Positions 18,225 through 28,424 are shown, counted from the stretch's first letter. The stretch is DNA of 62,091 nt from Pseudomonadota bacterium (GCA_002718155.1 PBDS01000030.1:9660-71750); one strand, 5' to 3'. The notes: generated from the sequence alone by a model not told the origin. Numbers and translations are program-made.

Positions 18225-18914
18225 TCAGGCCGTGTCGTCGATTTCAGCCCGCATGGCCCGGATGACGCTGTCGTAACGGTTCGGATCCGACTCATCGGCA
18301 GCGGAGAATATGGCTGACCCCGCAACAAAAGTATCGGCTCCGGCCAAAGAGATCGAACGGATATTGTCCAGCTTGACACCGCCATCGACTTCCAGCCGGA
18401 TGTCCAGACCCGAGTCGTCGATCAGCTGTCTGGCTTGTGCCAGTTTTTCGAGGGTGCGGGGAATAAACTGCTGTCCGCTAAATCCCGGATTAACAGACAT
18501 CAGCAGAATCATGTCCACTTTGTCCACGACGTGACGAAGATGATCCAGCGGTGTGGCGGGATTGAAGACCAGACCCGTTCGGCATCCCACATCCTGGATC
18601 AGCTGCAAGGTCCGATCGACGTGATCACTCGCTTCAGGATGAAAAGTGATGTAGGTCGCTCCGGCTGCCGCAAAATCGGGAATGATGCGATCAACCGGTC
18701 TGATCATCAAATGCACATCGATCGGTGCCTCGATACCATAGCTTCGCAGCGCCGAACACACCAGCGGTCCGACGCTCAAGTTCGGTACATAATGATTGTC
18801 CATCACATCAAAATGAACGATGTCAGCTCCAGAGGCGAGGACCTGCTCGACCTCGGAACCGAGCCTGGCAAAATCGGCCGAGAGGATCGAAGGCGCGATA
18901 AGTTTGTTCTTCAT
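18225..18914 (-). CDS. rpe: Ribulose-phosphate 3-epimerase
   Basis: Rpe interconverts ribulose-5-phosphate and xylulose-5-phosphate in the pentose phosphate (or Calvin) cycle. The 229-aa TIM-barrel protein has all metal and phosphate-binding blocks: [57 protein letters not shown] and [10 protein letters not shown]. The start is ATG 18914; a TTG two codons earlier is in frame. It is first in the rpe-gph-trpEGC run. Confidence 0.96.
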   Translation of the reverse strand: MKNKLIAPSILSADFARLGSEVEQVLASGADIVHFDVMDNHYVPNLSVGPLVCSALRSYGIEAPIDVHLMIRPVDRIIPDFAAAGATYITFHPEASDHVDRTLQLIQDVGCRTGLVFNPATPLDHLRHVVDKVDMILLMSVNPGFSGQQFIPRTLEKLAQARQLIDDSGLDIRLEVDGGVKLDNIRSISLAGADTFVAGSAIFSAADESDPNRYDSVIRAMRAEIDDTA

Positions 18915-18983
18915 TGGCAATTTGCGTGTGGGTTTGTCAGATGATCTGGATCGTCTGGCCAGGCGAAGCTTGTTCGTGATCCG

Positions 18984-20363
18984 TCAGGGGATCACCAGGT
19001 AAAAGGCGGAATCGCCGCGCCGTAAATTGAGCAGCAAACCACGGGCACTGTGCTTAACCGCCTGGGCGAGATCGTCCAGGCTGAAGACCAGCTGCCGGTT
19101 GACCGACAGAATCAGGTCGCTGGGCCGCAGTCCAGCCTGCCAGGCGGGACTGCCTTCGGTAACCTCCACCGCACGTACTCCTGGCTGGCCTTCGCGGCCG
19201 GTGAACTCATCGACATCTTCGAACAGGGCCCCCGCAAGTTTATCGCTGATCTGTACCCCCTGTCCCGTTCCTGCCTGTACCGCCCGTATCCGGATCCTCT
19301 GCCTGATCTCCTGGCGATCCCGAATATAGGTGACCTCGATCTCATCATCAGCCCGGGCCAGACCAATCAGGTTTCGCAGCTCGGCAGCTCCTGAAACGGC
19401 TCGCCCGTCTACCAAGGTGATGACGTCCCCTTCGCGAAGCCCGGCATCGGCCGCGGCGGAGTCGGGCATGACCCTGGATATCAGAGCACCGGCGCGGGTC
19501 TCGATACCGAATGCTTCCGCGAGACCCGGGGTCAGGTCCTGCACGATCACGCCCAGGCGGCCGCGGCGAACCTCCCCGTACTCAATGATCTGGGAGGTCA
19601 GGCGCAAGGCCATGTTGGCCGGAATCGCAAAGCCAATGCCCACATTACCTCCACCACGGGCCAGGATCGCGGTGTTGACACCGACCAGTTGGCCACGAAG
19701 GTTAACCAACGCACCACCGGAATTCCCCTGATTAATGGAAGCATCGGTCTGGATAAAATCCTCATAGCCTTCGATCCCGAGCCCGGTACGGCCCAGCGCA
19801 CTTACGATCCCGGAGGTTGCGGTCTGACTGAGGCCGAAGGGATTGCCGATGGCCACCACAAAATCGCCGACCCGAAGTTCATCGGAATTGCCGATCTCGA
19901 TTGCTTTGAGGTTGTCTGGGGGTATCCGGATCACGGCCACGTCCGCTTCAGGGTCGGCCCCCACTACTTTAGCGTCAAATGAGCGGCCGTCATCCAGGCG
20001 TACGCGGATCTCGTCAGCATTTTCGATCACGTGATGATTGGTGACGACGTAGCCCAACTGTGAATTAATAATGACTCCGGAACCCAGGCTCCGGGTCCGG
20101 CGTTGTCGGGGTTGGCTGTCCGGAAGGGTATTGAAGAAGCGCTCAAAGAACGGATCGGACTGAAATGGGCTTCCCCGTACCGTGACTTTTCCTTCTGTCG
20201 AGATGTTCACGACGGAAGGCAGCACGCCTTCCAACATCGGGGCCAGACTGGGCAGGGCCTGCCCATCCATTGCCAGCGGCAGGTTGGCAACAACGTTGTG
20301 CGACGCAGCCACGAGGAATCCTGCCAAAAGGCAAGTCATCAACCAGCGATTGAGAGAAATCAT
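18984..20363 (-). CDS. degQ: Periplasmic serine protease, DegQ/MucD type (Do family)
   Basis: HtrA/Do proteases degrade or refold misfolded envelope proteins. From ATG 20363 (459 aa) there is a signal peptide (hydrophobic LMTCLLAGFLVAA, cleavage near the VVANLP region) and a trypsin-like domain with His in TNHHVIENADE, Asp in ADVAVIRI and Ser in NQGNSGGALVN. Two PDZ domains follow (about residues 260-345 and 365-455). The LA loop is short, as in DegQ and MucD rather than DegP. Whether it answers to an envelope-stress sigma factor is not visible. Confidence 0.94.
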   Translation of the reverse strand: MISLNRWLMTCLLAGFLVAASHNVVANLPLAMDGQALPSLAPMLEGVLPSVVNISTEGKVTVRGSPFQSDPFFERFFNTLPDSQPRQRRTRSLGSGVIINSQLGYVVTNHHVIENADEIRVRLDDGRSFDAKVVGADPEADVAVIRIPPDNLKAIEIGNSDELRVGDFVVAIGNPFGLSQTATSGIVSALGRTGLGIEGYEDFIQTDASINQGNSGGALVNLRGQLVGVNTAILARGGGNVGIGFAIPANMALRLTSQIIEYGEVRRGRLGVIVQDLTPGLAEAFGIETRAGALISRVMPDSAAADAGLREGDVITLVDGRAVSGAAELRNLIGLARADDEIEVTYIRDRQEIRQRIRIRAVQAGTGQGVQISDKLAGALFEDVDEFTGREGQPGVRAVEVTEGSPAWQAGLRPSDLILSVNRQLVFSLDDLAQAVKHSARGLLLNLRRGDSAFYLVIP

Positions 20364-20454
20364 GATTTGATCGGGATACAGAGATTGAACACGCCGGGCC
20401 CGCAACAGTAAGCCCGGTGGGCGAATTATATCAATCTGAAGCGAGCGAGGTCTG

Positions 20455-21357
20455 TTAGGTGTTGTTGGTCACCCCGTGGGGGACATGACCTGTTGGAACA
20501 TACTGGCGTGCGGAGTCACAATGTGCCTGCTGATCGTCGAAATAAATATCGGCTCCGAAAGTGTCCAGGAACGCACCCTTGTCCAAGCCACCGAGAAACA
20601 CGGCTTCATCGATCCGTATATCCCACGCCCGAAGGGTTCGGATCACCCGCTCGTGGGCCGGTGCGCTGCGAGCTGTAAATAGTGCCGTCCTGATTGGCGA
20701 TTGGTCTTGCGGCCAATCGGACTGCAACTGATGAACGACAGCCAGAAAGTGCCGGAACGGCCCCCCTATCATAGGAGTGGACGCATTATTGCGCTCTGAC
20801 TCGGCAAAAGCGGCCAGGCCCTGGTCCTGGAAAACCCGTTCGGAATCGTCCGCAAAAAGAACCGCATCACCGTCAAAAGCGATCCGCAACTGGTCTCCGA
20901 TATTTTTGTCTATTTTAGAAGGCATGATAGTGGCGGCCGCAATGCCAGCATCAAGTGCACTTCGCACGTCGTGAGGGTCAGCGGACAAAAACAGATCCGC
21001 GTTGAATGGGGCGACATAGGAGAACGGGCTTGCGCCACCTGAGAAAGCGGCTCGAGTAATTTTCAGGCCGTAATGACTGATCGAATTAAAGATCCGAAGC
21101 CCGGTATCCGCGCTGTTGCGGGATATCAGCACCACCTCCACTTGGTGACGGCTTCGGTCAGAGTGATTCAGTGCGAGCAGCTTGCGAACGAGCCCGAACG
21201 CCACACCGGGCTCCAGAATCTCGTTCTCGTGACTCATCTGGTAGTGGCAGTACGCATCAACACCCTGCTCGGTAAACACTCGATGACCATCCTCGAGATC
21301 GAACAATGCCCGGGACGAGATGGCCACGACCAGTTTGTCATCAAGCCGGAATTCCAT
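20455..21357 (-). CDS. 5'-nucleotidase family protein
   Basis: A 300-aa cytoplasmic protein matching the bacterial family related to cytosolic 5'-nucleotidase I (PF06189). These proteins dephosphorylate nucleoside monophosphates. Segments typical of the family are visible: LVVAISSRALFDLEDGHRVF near the start, EVVLISRNSADTGLRIFNSI (about residue 73), ITRAAFSGGASPF, ADLFLSADPHDV, LRIAFDGDAVLFADDSERVF and EAVFLGGLDKGAFLDTFGAD. The DGDAVLF and SRN residues are candidate HAD-like catalytic positions. It stands alone between degQ and lnt. Physiological substrate is unknown. Confidence 0.85.
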   Translation of the reverse strand: MEFRLDDKLVVAISSRALFDLEDGHRVFTEQGVDAYCHYQMSHENEILEPGVAFGLVRKLLALNHSDRSRHQVEVVLISRNSADTGLRIFNSISHYGLKITRAAFSGGASPFSYVAPFNADLFLSADPHDVRSALDAGIAAATIMPSKIDKNIGDQLRIAFDGDAVLFADDSERVFQDQGLAAFAESERNNASTPMIGGPFRHFLAVVHQLQSDWPQDQSPIRTALFTARSAPAHERVIRTLRAWDIRIDEAVFLGGLDKGAFLDTFGADIYFDDQQAHCDSARQYVPTGHVPHGVTNNT

Positions 21358-21421
21358 GGCAGCAGTTTAGCACTGACCAACGTTCGTCTGAGCGACCGGA
21401 CCGAATACTGATAACGGCAGA

Positions 21422-22921
21422 TCAGCGCAACCGGCGAACCCAGGGGAAGCTTCCCAGGACAACGACTAGCAGTGCAAACCCCAGGACGGGTAGGCTCCCA
21501 TAACGGACAAACGGGGTCTCCCCCGTCATTGGGACGATGACACCGTGCAGTATGCGCTGTCGAAATTGCGGTGCGCTCTTCAACACCTGGCCATCGGCCG
21601 ATATGAGTGCTGACAGACCATTGTTGCTGGCACGAACCAACGGGCGACCACTCTCAAGAGCCCGCATCCGGGCCATCTGCAGACGTTGATGGGGCGCCAG
21701 CGAGTCGCCAAACCATGCGTCTTCGCTAAGATTCACCAGCACCGTGGCCGCCGGCAGTGATTGGCGTACAACAGCAGGGAAAGCGTCCTCGTAACAAATG
21801 GACACAGCCACCTTTTGACCGGCGAGCGCCATGGGCAACTGTTTGTCAGGCCAGGCCGTAAAGTCCGACATCGGAATCTGCAGGTAATTCAGAACCCAGC
21901 CGAATAACCCACGCAAGGGCAGGTACTCGCCGAACGGCACAAGCTGCTGCTTACGGTACAGCGCATCACTCTCGCCCAGACCAAGCGCACTGTTATACAG
22001 AATTATTTTATCTCCGATACGCCGGCGCTCCAGAACACCGAGCAGAAAATCGGCTGGCCAGTGCCTAAGCTGCATTAGGTAACCGTCATGGATCTCATCG
22101 AGATAAAGCGGCAACGCCGCTTCCGGCCAGATCAACAGGTCAGCGGCGGGCGAATTACGGCTCGCGGCCAGATACCCCCCGGCGATCGATCCAATAGCAT
22201 CGGGGGACCATTTCTGATCCAGTGGTACGTTGTTCTGAATGACCGTGACCCGAATCGGCTGCCCGATTGGGGTCACCCATCCGGGCCGGCCCAAGGCCAG
22301 GATCAGTAGAACGCCCGCACAAACAGCCCCTAGTGCAGCCAGACGGTCAGTACCCGGGCCTGTTACCAGCAAAACCAGAGCCGCACCACCTATCGCAGCC
22401 AGCCAGCTACCAGCGAGCACCCCGCCAAATGGTGCGAGCAGGGCGAGCGGTGTATCAATCATGCCGTACCCCAGATAAAGCCAGGGGAAACCGCTGAACG
22501 CAAAGCCGCGTAACCATTCACACAGAATCCAGCAGGCGGGCATCAGCAGGAGCATCCGCCGTGCTGCAGGACGATGTCGACCCACAGCCTGGAGTAGTCC
22601 CACAGCAGCAGGGTAGACCGACATGATCAGCACGAACCCGAACACCAGAAGAGCGGCCAGCAGCGGCGGCATACCGCCAAATTGGTGCAGGCTGACATAG
22701 ACCCAGGACACACCGACGCTGAACAAACCGACCCCAAAACAAAATCCCAGCAGCGCGGCCCGCAGATACCCGGCAGACAACCACAACACGAAGAGCAAGC
22801 CCAGGGCGAGCGGTGCGACCAGCACATACTCAAAGGGGGCGAAGCCCAGCGGAAAGAGCGCCCCGGCTGCCAGGGCCAGTGTCGGCGGACCGATCCGGTG
22901 CACTAGGCACCGATGTTTCAT
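21422..22921 (-). CDS. lnt: Apolipoprotein N-acyltransferase
   Basis: Lnt adds the third acyl chain to the N-terminal cysteine of lipoproteins in the inner membrane. The start was set at ATG 22921 (499 aa), since the longer frame runs into corC and has no similarity. Six or so hydrophobic segments fill the first ~190 residues. The carbon-nitrogen hydrolase domain has Glu in WPEAALPLYL (about 266), Lys near YRKQQLVPFGEYLPL (about 327) and Cys in VSICYEDAFP (about 372). It follows corC by 31 bases, the common ybeY-corC-lnt order. Confidence 0.95.
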   Translation of the reverse strand: MKHRCLVHRIGPPTLALAAGALFPLGFAPFEYVLVAPLALGLLFVLWLSAGYLRAALLGFCFGVGLFSVGVSWVYVSLHQFGGMPPLLAALLVFGFVLIMSVYPAAVGLLQAVGRHRPAARRMLLLMPACWILCEWLRGFAFSGFPWLYLGYGMIDTPLALLAPFGGVLAGSWLAAIGGAALVLLVTGPGTDRLAALGAVCAGVLLILALGRPGWVTPIGQPIRVTVIQNNVPLDQKWSPDAIGSIAGGYLAASRNSPAADLLIWPEAALPLYLDEIHDGYLMQLRHWPADFLLGVLERRRIGDKIILYNSALGLGESDALYRKQQLVPFGEYLPLRGLFGWVLNYLQIPMSDFTAWPDKQLPMALAGQKVAVSICYEDAFPAVVRQSLPAATVLVNLSEDAWFGDSLAPHQRLQMARMRALESGRPLVRASNNGLSALISADGQVLKSAPQFRQRILHGVIVPMTGETPFVRYGSLPVLGFALLVVVLGSFPWVRRLR

Positions 22922-22952
22922 CTTTCGATCAGGACCATGGCCTGCAGGCGAC

Positions 22953-23801
22953 TCAAGCGACCTGGACCCTCGTGATCCGCAACAACCGGGGCCGCCGGAT
23001 GTCAGCGCTGAGCACTTCGATCTTGAGCCCTGGGAATTCCACCGTTTCACCCCGAATGGGCAGGTGACCCAACCTGGCGGTCACCAGCCCACCGAGAGTA
23101 TCAAATTCCAGTTGGTCGAGCGCGACCTCAAACAGCTGGTTGAAACTGCTGATCGGCATTTTCGCCTTGACCACACAATGATCGGTACCCCGCCGAAGCA
23201 CCATACTGGCACCTTCGTCGACATCATGTTCGTCTTCTATCTCGCCGACAATCTGTTCAAGCACATCCTCGATGGTGACCAGGCCGATAACTCCTCCGTA
23301 CTCATCCACCACAACCGCCATATGGTTACGACTGGCGCGAAACTCCTGCAACAGGACGTTGAGGCGCTTGCTCTCGGGAATGAATTCAGCGGGACGCAGC
23401 AATCGCTCCCAAGGCAGGTTCGGACTTCCGTCCTCGCGCAAGTGCCGCAGCAGATCCTTAGCCAGGAGGATTCCCAGCACGGTGTCCCGATCACCACCGG
23501 TCACCGGAAACCTGGAATGCGCGGATTCGATGATAACCGGCAGTATCTGGTCCAATGTGTGGCTGGAATCGACGGTGACCATCTGTGCCCTGGCGACCAT
23601 GACCTGATCGACTTGAAGATCACTCACCACGGTAACCCGCTCCATCATCTGCAGGGTATCGTCGTCCAGCAATTCCCGGTGCCTCGCACCGCGCAGGATC
23701 TTGAACAACTGTTCGCGGGTAAACGGCGTTCCCCGCAGAACGTAACGCAGTCTGCTGATCAGGTCGTGCTGCCCCAGCAGCTTTTCTTCACTGCCCGCCA
23801 T
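22953..23801 (-). CDS. corC: CorC/HlyC-type CBS-domain protein
   Basis: CorC-like proteins are linked to magnesium/cobalt efflux and accompany lnt and ybeY. The product (282 aa from ATG 23801; a TTG five codons upstream overlaps the ybeY end) has a tandem CBS pair (about residues 63-185, with VMVARAQMVTVDSSHTLDQ and MAVVVDEYGGVIGLVTIEDV). A C-terminal CorC_HlyC transporter-associated domain follows (LGGLVTARLGHLP, EVLSADIRRPRLLRI). There are no transmembrane helices, so it is probably cytoplasmic. The biochemical role is less certain than the family assignment. Confidence 0.92.
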   Translation of the reverse strand: MAGSEEKLLGQHDLISRLRYVLRGTPFTREQLFKILRGARHRELLDDDTLQMMERVTVVSDLQVDQVMVARAQMVTVDSSHTLDQILPVIIESAHSRFPVTGGDRDTVLGILLAKDLLRHLREDGSPNLPWERLLRPAEFIPESKRLNVLLQEFRASRNHMAVVVDEYGGVIGLVTIEDVLEQIVGEIEDEHDVDEGASMVLRRGTDHCVVKAKMPISSFNQLFEVALDQLEFDTLGGLVTARLGHLPIRGETVEFPGLKIEVLSADIRRPRLLRITRVQVA

Positions 23802-23809
23802 GCCCGTGC

Positions 23810-24262
23810 TCAACAAATGTTGTATGGATCGCCAAAACCGAGTTTATCGAGGACCTGTACCTCCAGTGCTTCCATAATCGCAGCTTCAACATCGTTGATA
23901 TGATCATAGCCACACAGGTGCAACACAGCGTGGATCATCATGTGTGCCCAGTGCGCATCCAGGGTCTTGTTCTGTTCAACGGCTTCAGACCTAACCACCG
24001 CAGCGCAAACCGCAATGTCACCGGAAATGCCGGTCTCGATGTTCGGTGTCTCTTCGCTGGGAAAGGAAAGCACATTGGTCGGGGCTTTTTGTCCCCTGAA
24101 GCGAGAATTGAGGTTCAGCATTTCACCCTTGCTGATCACGCGCACCGTGATTTCTGTCAAGTGATGAGGAGTAGCCAGCAAGGTGGTGTTAACCCATGAC
24201 ACGATCGTCGGTATCTCCGGCACGGCGCTGTCCTGAACGGCCAGCTGGACCTGGACATTCAC
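23810..24262 (-). CDS. ybeY: Endoribonuclease YbeY
   Basis: YbeY is a zinc-dependent endoribonuclease acting in 16S rRNA 3'-end maturation and 70S quality control. The metal-binding HxxxHxxxxxH motif is seen in HMMIHAVLHLCGYDH (about residue 115), after the conserved LNSRFRGQKAPTNVLSFP block. Length (150 aa) is normal. The start is GTG 24262, overlapping the phoH stop in a GTGA junction, so the two are translationally coupled. Confidence 0.96.
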   Translation of the reverse strand: MNVQVQLAVQDSAVPEIPTIVSWVNTTLLATPHHLTEITVRVISKGEMLNLNSRFRGQKAPTNVLSFPSEETPNIETGISGDIAVCAAVVRSEAVEQNKTLDAHWAHMMIHAVLHLCGYDHINDVEAAIMEALEVQVLDKLGFGDPYNIC

Positions 24263-25239
24263 GACCCTTTCGGCCGCTTGGCTTCTACCGCCTCGTAAGC
24301 TTCCACAATCCTCTGGACCAACGGATGACGAACGACGTCCCGCGAATTGAACTCGGTCAGACTGACGCCTTCGATGGGTGACAGCACGGATCCGGCATGT
24401 CTGAGTCCGGACTGCGTACCCTTGGGCAGGTCGACTTGGGTCACATCACCGTTGATGACCACTTTTGAACCGAAACCGATACGGGTTAGAAACATTTTCA
24501 TCTGCCCGATCGTCGTATTCTGCGCTTCATCGAGAATGACGAATGCTTCATTCAAGGTTCGCCCTCGCATATAGGCCAGCGGGGCAAGCTCGATGACACC
24601 GCGTTCAATCAGTTTGCCAACACGCTCAAACCCCAGCATCTCGTAGAGTGCGTCGTACAGTGGCCGCAAGTAGGGGTCGACTTTCTGGCCGATATCGCCG
24701 GGTAAAAACCCGAGTCGCTCCCCTGCCTCGACAGCGGGTCGAGCCAGCACGATGCGCTCGACCTCCTTGTCTGCCAGTGCCTGTACGGCACAGGCCACAG
24801 CCAAATATGTCTTCCCCGTCCCGGCGGGACCGATGCCGAAGCTCAGATCATGGGTCAGAATGTTCCGCAGATAGGAGCGCTGATGGGCATTCTTGCCACT
24901 GATCGTGGTCCTGCGCAACCGGACAACTATTTCGTCCGGGCCAGACTCGGCGCTGTTCTGATCATTCGGGATTTGAGACATTGCGAGATGAACCTGGTCC
25001 GGTGTCAGCACCTGCCGGTCCTCGGTATCCCGGTAGAGGGCTCGCAGCACAGTTTCTGCCTGATCGACATCGCTGGATTGACCATCAATGCAGAACAAGT
25101 GGCCACGGTGAGAGATCTTGACCCCGAAACGCGCCTCCATCTGCTTGAGATTCGTGTCGTATTCGCCGCACAGACCTGCCAGACGCTGGTTGTCTTCCGG
25201 AATAAGGTCGAAAGTCGAGGGCGTTGTGATGTTTTTCAA
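24259..25239 (-). CDS. ybeZ: PhoH-like ATPase (YbeZ)
   Basis: A 326-aa PhoH-family P-loop ATPase that partners YbeY in ribosome and RNA metabolism. Walker A is [15 protein letters not shown] (about residue 136) and Walker B is [14 protein letters not shown] (about 228). The conserved [20 protein letters not shown] and [18 protein letters not shown] segments are also present. An N-terminal KH-like region precedes the ATPase. The start is TTG 25239, overlapping the miaB stop (TTGA). The miaB-phoH-ybeY-corC-lnt order is standard. Confidence 0.94.
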   Translation of the reverse strand: MKNITTPSTFDLIPEDNQRLAGLCGEYDTNLKQMEARFGVKISHRGHLFCIDGQSSDVDQAETVLRALYRDTEDRQVLTPDQVHLAMSQIPNDQNSAESGPDEIVVRLRRTTISGKNAHQRSYLRNILTHDLSFGIGPAGTGKTYLAVACAVQALADKEVERIVLARPAVEAGERLGFLPGDIGQKVDPYLRPLYDALYEMLGFERVGKLIERGVIELAPLAYMRGRTLNEAFVILDEAQNTTIGQMKMFLTRIGFGSKVVINGDVTQVDLPKGTQSGLRHAGSVLSPIEGVSLTEFNSRDVVRHPLVQRIVEAYEAVEAKRPKGS

Positions 25240-26621
25240 GCCGTCCCATGTGCCGCTGTTGAATCGCCACCCATCATATCAGAGTTCAGGTTTTCATCTA
25301 TAACAAGGCCCCCGCGCAGCGAATGGGGCAAAGCCTCGGTGATTCTCACGTTGACGAACCGGTTTCGGGACTCAGCGACACCGGAGAAGTTGACCACGCG
25401 GTTATTGTCTGTCCGGCCGCTCATCTGTGTGGGTTGGCGCCGGGACGGCCCATCAACCAGAACCCGCTGGACGGTACCAATCATCTTCGCGCCGATGTCT
25501 GCAGACATCGAGTTGATGCGCGCCTGAAGTCGTGACAGGCGCGCCTGCTTGACTTCACTGGGGGTCTCATCGGGCAACGGCGCTGCCGGCGTTCCAGGCC
25601 TTGGGCTGTAGATAAAGCTGAAAGACTGGTCGAAACCGATCCGCTCGATCAACGCCATGGTCTGTTCAAAATCATCATCAGTCTCGCCCGGAAAACCGAT
25701 GATGAAATCCGAGGACAGTACAAGGTCGGTACGCCGTTGCCGCACACGCTGAACAATGTCCTCGTACTCGGCCACGCTGTAACCTCTTTTCATTAGCGAC
25801 AGAATTCGGTCCGAGCCGCTCTGTACCGGAAGATGCAGGTGACTGACCAGTTCCGGAACCTCCGCGTAGGCATCGATCAGATTCTGGTCGAAGTCGATTG
25901 GGTGCGAGGTTGTGTAACGCAACCGGTCGATACCCTCGATGGCCGCGGCATAACGAACGAGTTCCGCAAAGGTGATGACACCGCCGTCATGACGAGCTCC
26001 CGAGTAGGCATTGACATTCTGTCCGAGCAGGGTAACTTCACGTACCCCTTGTTCTGCCAGTTCGTAGACCTCGGTAATCACATCGTCGAAAGGGCGACTG
26101 AACTCCTCGCCTCGTGTGTAGGGAACAACACAGAAGCTACAGTACTTGCTACAGCCTTCCATTACCGATACCAAGGCCCTAGCACCATCTGCCCGGGGCG
26201 CAGGCAGACTGTCGAACTTTTCAATTTCTGGAAAACTGACGTCGACAACGCCGCACCTGGACGACAACAACTGATCGACCATCGCTGGCAAACGGTGATA
26301 AGTCTGCGGGCCAAACACCAGGTCAACATACGGCGCCCGCTTGAGGATAGCCTCTCCCTCCTGGCTCGCAACGCAACCCCCGACTCCGATCATCAATTCG
26401 GGTCGAGTTTCTTTCCACTCGCGCCAGCGACCGAGCTGGGAGAAGACTTTTTCCTGGGCTTTCTCACGAACCGAGCAGGTGTTGAGCAACAGCATATCCG
26501 CGTCATTAGCGTTGCCGGTCGTCACCATGCCGTGCGACTCACCAAGCAGATGAGCAATACGCCTGGAGTCGTAATCATTCATCTGGCAGCCGAACGTTTT
26601 GATGTATAGTTTTACAGGCAT
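25236..26621 (-). CDS. miaB: tRNA-2-methylthio-N6-dimethylallyladenosine synthase
   Basis: MiaB is a radical-SAM methylthiotransferase that adds a 2-methylthio group to i6A37 in tRNAs reading U-starting codons. The 461-aa protein has the N-terminal UPF0004 domain with cluster cysteines ([25 protein letters not shown] and [11 protein letters not shown]). The radical-SAM triad follows in [18 protein letters not shown] (about residue 155), then a C-terminal TRAM domain (about 375-440). It holds two 4Fe-4S clusters, so it depends on the SUF system encoded just upstream. Confidence 0.96.
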   Translation of the reverse strand: MPVKLYIKTFGCQMNDYDSRRIAHLLGESHGMVTTGNANDADMLLLNTCSVREKAQEKVFSQLGRWREWKETRPELMIGVGGCVASQEGEAILKRAPYVDLVFGPQTYHRLPAMVDQLLSSRCGVVDVSFPEIEKFDSLPAPRADGARALVSVMEGCSKYCSFCVVPYTRGEEFSRPFDDVITEVYELAEQGVREVTLLGQNVNAYSGARHDGGVITFAELVRYAAAIEGIDRLRYTTSHPIDFDQNLIDAYAEVPELVSHLHLPVQSGSDRILSLMKRGYSVAEYEDIVQRVRQRRTDLVLSSDFIIGFPGETDDDFEQTMALIERIGFDQSFSFIYSPRPGTPAAPLPDETPSEVKQARLSRLQARINSMSADIGAKMIGTVQRVLVDGPSRRQPTQMSGRTDNNRVVNFSGVAESRNRFVNVRITEALPHSLRGGLVIDENLNSDMMGGDSTAAHGTA

Positions 26622-26835
26622 CGGTCTGTTTTGGGGTCTGGCCGTCTGATCAGCGCCTTCTCATGCGTTGTTTGCTGGGGGGTCGCGGATTATCCCCAAT
26701 TCCGGACCGACTTTAAATGGGATAATACGCAGAATCCGGGACCTGCCCGGGTCGGCGGGTCGCCACACGACCGGACTGACCGAGCCGGGGCGGTGATTTC
26801 CTCCAGTAACCGGTATCTTTGCGGGGTATGGTGAC

Positions 26836-27396
26836 ATGGCTAGCCCGGTCGGGCATCTGCTACTGGCTCTGTCTTGCACAGGCTTTCGAGAACGGTCTGC
26901 CAAACCCTGGCCAGCCCTCGTCTGGGTCGTAATTGTCACCGCCTGCTGGGCACCTGACTTTGACTTCCTCCCTGGAATTCTCATCGGCGAGCCCAACCGG
27001 TACCACCATGGAGTCTCACATTCTCTGGCTGGCGCACTGTTGTTCTCAAGCGCCATCGCCCTCAGTTTTAGAAAACTCACAGACAACAGAGTTTCCCTGG
27101 GCCGTATTGCATTTCTGGCCTATACCAGTCATCTGCTCGGTGACTGGCTGACCATTGATACCCGCGCCCCTATCGGTATACCTATATTCTGGCCGCTCAA
27201 CGATAGTTATTTCATCTCACCACTGTTGATTTTTCAGGACATTCGTCACGGCACCGACGGCGCAGGCCTTGCTGGGTTCCTGATTGAGGTCTTCTCTATC
27301 GCGAACCTTTCGGCCATCGGCCGGGAACTGGTGATCACTCTGGCGGTTCTAGTGGCAGTCGAAACTGCGCGACGCCGCATTGGGCGTGGCCACTGA
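26836..27396 (+). CDS. Inner-membrane metal-dependent hydrolase-like protein (YdjM/DUF457 type)
   Basis: A 186-aa membrane protein resembling the YdjM/YfhO-like putative metal-dependent hydrolases. Conserved polar residues lie between hydrophobic segments: ASPVGHLLLAL at the start, WAPDFDFLPG (about residue 36), RYHHGVSHSLAGALLF (about 56) and YTSHLLGDWLTID (about 97). These His/Asp positions could bind a metal. It is the only plus-strand gene in the first 40 kb, read divergently from miaB and convergently with the SUF operon. Activity is unknown. Confidence 0.85.
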   Translation: MASPVGHLLLALSCTGFRERSAKPWPALVWVVIVTACWAPDFDFLPGILIGEPNRYHHGVSHSLAGALLFSSAIALSFRKLTDNRVSLGRIAFLAYTSHLLGDWLTIDTRAPIGIPIFWPLNDSYFISPLLIFQDIRHGTDGAGLAGFLIEVFSIANLSAIGRELVITLAVLVAVETARRRIGRGH

Positions 27397-27472
27397 ATCC
27401 GTCAGAATTCTTCGACGACGATAGAAACTTTTCTCGGGGTCGAACTTCAGGCTAGCCACCTGGCCGGTACCA

Positions 27473-27793
27473 CTAATCCCAGCGGTCATCCCGAACCCGG
27501 ATCAGACCTTCTCTGATGTCGACGGGGAAGACATGGAGTGGTTCATAAGCCGGTGGTGCCAGCACCTCCCCAGTGCGAATGCTGAACCGCGCAGCGTGGC
27601 GCGGGCACTCAATCACATCACCCAGAATACAGCCAGAAGCGATTTCGGCGCCATCATGGGTACAGACATCCTCAAGCGCATAGTACTCACCATCCAAGTT
27701 GAACAGGGCGACATCTGTACCCTCCACCTCAACGACCTTGGTTTCACCAGGTTTGAGATCAACTGTAGTTCCGACGTTGACCCAGTTACTCAT
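27473..27793 (-). CDS. Rieske-type [2Fe-2S] ferredoxin
   Basis: A 106-aa soluble Rieske ferredoxin of the non-haem oxygenase ferredoxin type. The cluster ligands are CTH (about residue 44) and CPRH (about residue 64) in VCTHDGAEI and DVIECPRHAARFSIRTGEV. There is no signal peptide or membrane helix, so it is cytoplasmic. It sits 6 bases after sufT at the end of the SUF operon. It might donate electrons to cluster assembly or to an oxygenase encoded elsewhere; its partner is unknown. Confidence 0.9.
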   Translation of the reverse strand: MSNWVNVGTTVDLKPGETKVVEVEGTDVALFNLDGEYYALEDVCTHDGAEIASGCILGDVIECPRHAARFSIRTGEVLAPPAYEPLHVFPVDIREGLIRVRDDRWD

Positions 27794-27799
27794 GAGCGG

Positions 27800-28405
27800 C
27801 TACAGCAAGCCGAGTTCCAGGCGACCGGCTTCACCCATTCGATCCATGTCCCAGGGCGGATCCCAAACGAGTTCAAGCTGAACATCAGTGATCCCCTCCA
27901 CGGCCCGGGCAGCACTCTCAACTTCACCTGGCAGACTTTCTGCCACCGGACAGTGCGGTGAAGTCAGCGTCATATCGATCATCACACCATTGTCCGAATC
28001 AATCTCGACCCGGTAGATCAACCCGAGGTCGTAGATGTTGAGCGGAATCTCCGGGTCATAGACCTCTTTGATCGCCGCGATCACCAGGCCGCGCAGTTCA
28101 GGGTCACCACCGCCGCTGACTTTCGGCCCTGAGTCCGCCGGATCTGTCTCAGAGCCCACTGAATCTTCTGCCAGTGCCGGCGGGGCGTTGGGCCCTGATA
28201 CTGGGTCGACTGGCGTAGATCCGATGTTTTTGACCGCCGCCGCCTGTCCGGGTGGGCTGACTCCAGTCTGCGGCGCGACATGCCCTTCAGGCGGAGCGTT
28301 AAGCATGTCGGCTTTTGAATGTTGATCTGCCACGTTGTCGTCTACTGGAGCGTCACCGGCCAGGAACTTGTTGACAAAGCTGTCGTAATGCTTCCTGATA
28401 TCCAT
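27800..28405 (-). CDS. sufT: SufT-like Fe-S assembly factor (DUF59/MIP18) with long N-terminal extension
   Basis: SufT-type MIP18/DUF59 proteins help mature Fe-S proteins. The conserved domain fills about residues 103-190 of 201: VIAAIKEVYDPEIPLNIYDL, MTLTSPHCPVAESLPGEVE (conserved cysteine) and VWDPPWDMDRMGEAGRLELG. Before it is an unusual stretch: a short charged N-terminus (MDIRKHYDSFVNKFLAGD) and then about 80 residues rich in Pro, Gly, Ala, Ser and Asp that look disordered. The frame is open without stops and the ATG at 28405 is the natural start. It lies 19 bases after sufU. Confidence 0.88.
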   Translation of the reverse strand: MDIRKHYDSFVNKFLAGDAPVDDNVADQHSKADMLNAPPEGHVAPQTGVSPPGQAAAVKNIGSTPVDPVSGPNAPPALAEDSVGSETDPADSGPKVSGGGDPELRGLVIAAIKEVYDPEIPLNIYDLGLIYRVEIDSDNGVMIDMTLTSPHCPVAESLPGEVESAARAVEGITDVQLELVWDPPWDMDRMGEAGRLELGLL

Positions 28406-28424
28406 CTGGTTTACCGGCGTCGGG

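Noticed and set aside
26661-27086. 141-codon minus-strand frame overlapping the YdjM-type gene
   Set aside because: It overlaps the start of a gene with clear family motifs and itself has low-complexity, Arg/Pro-rich composition.
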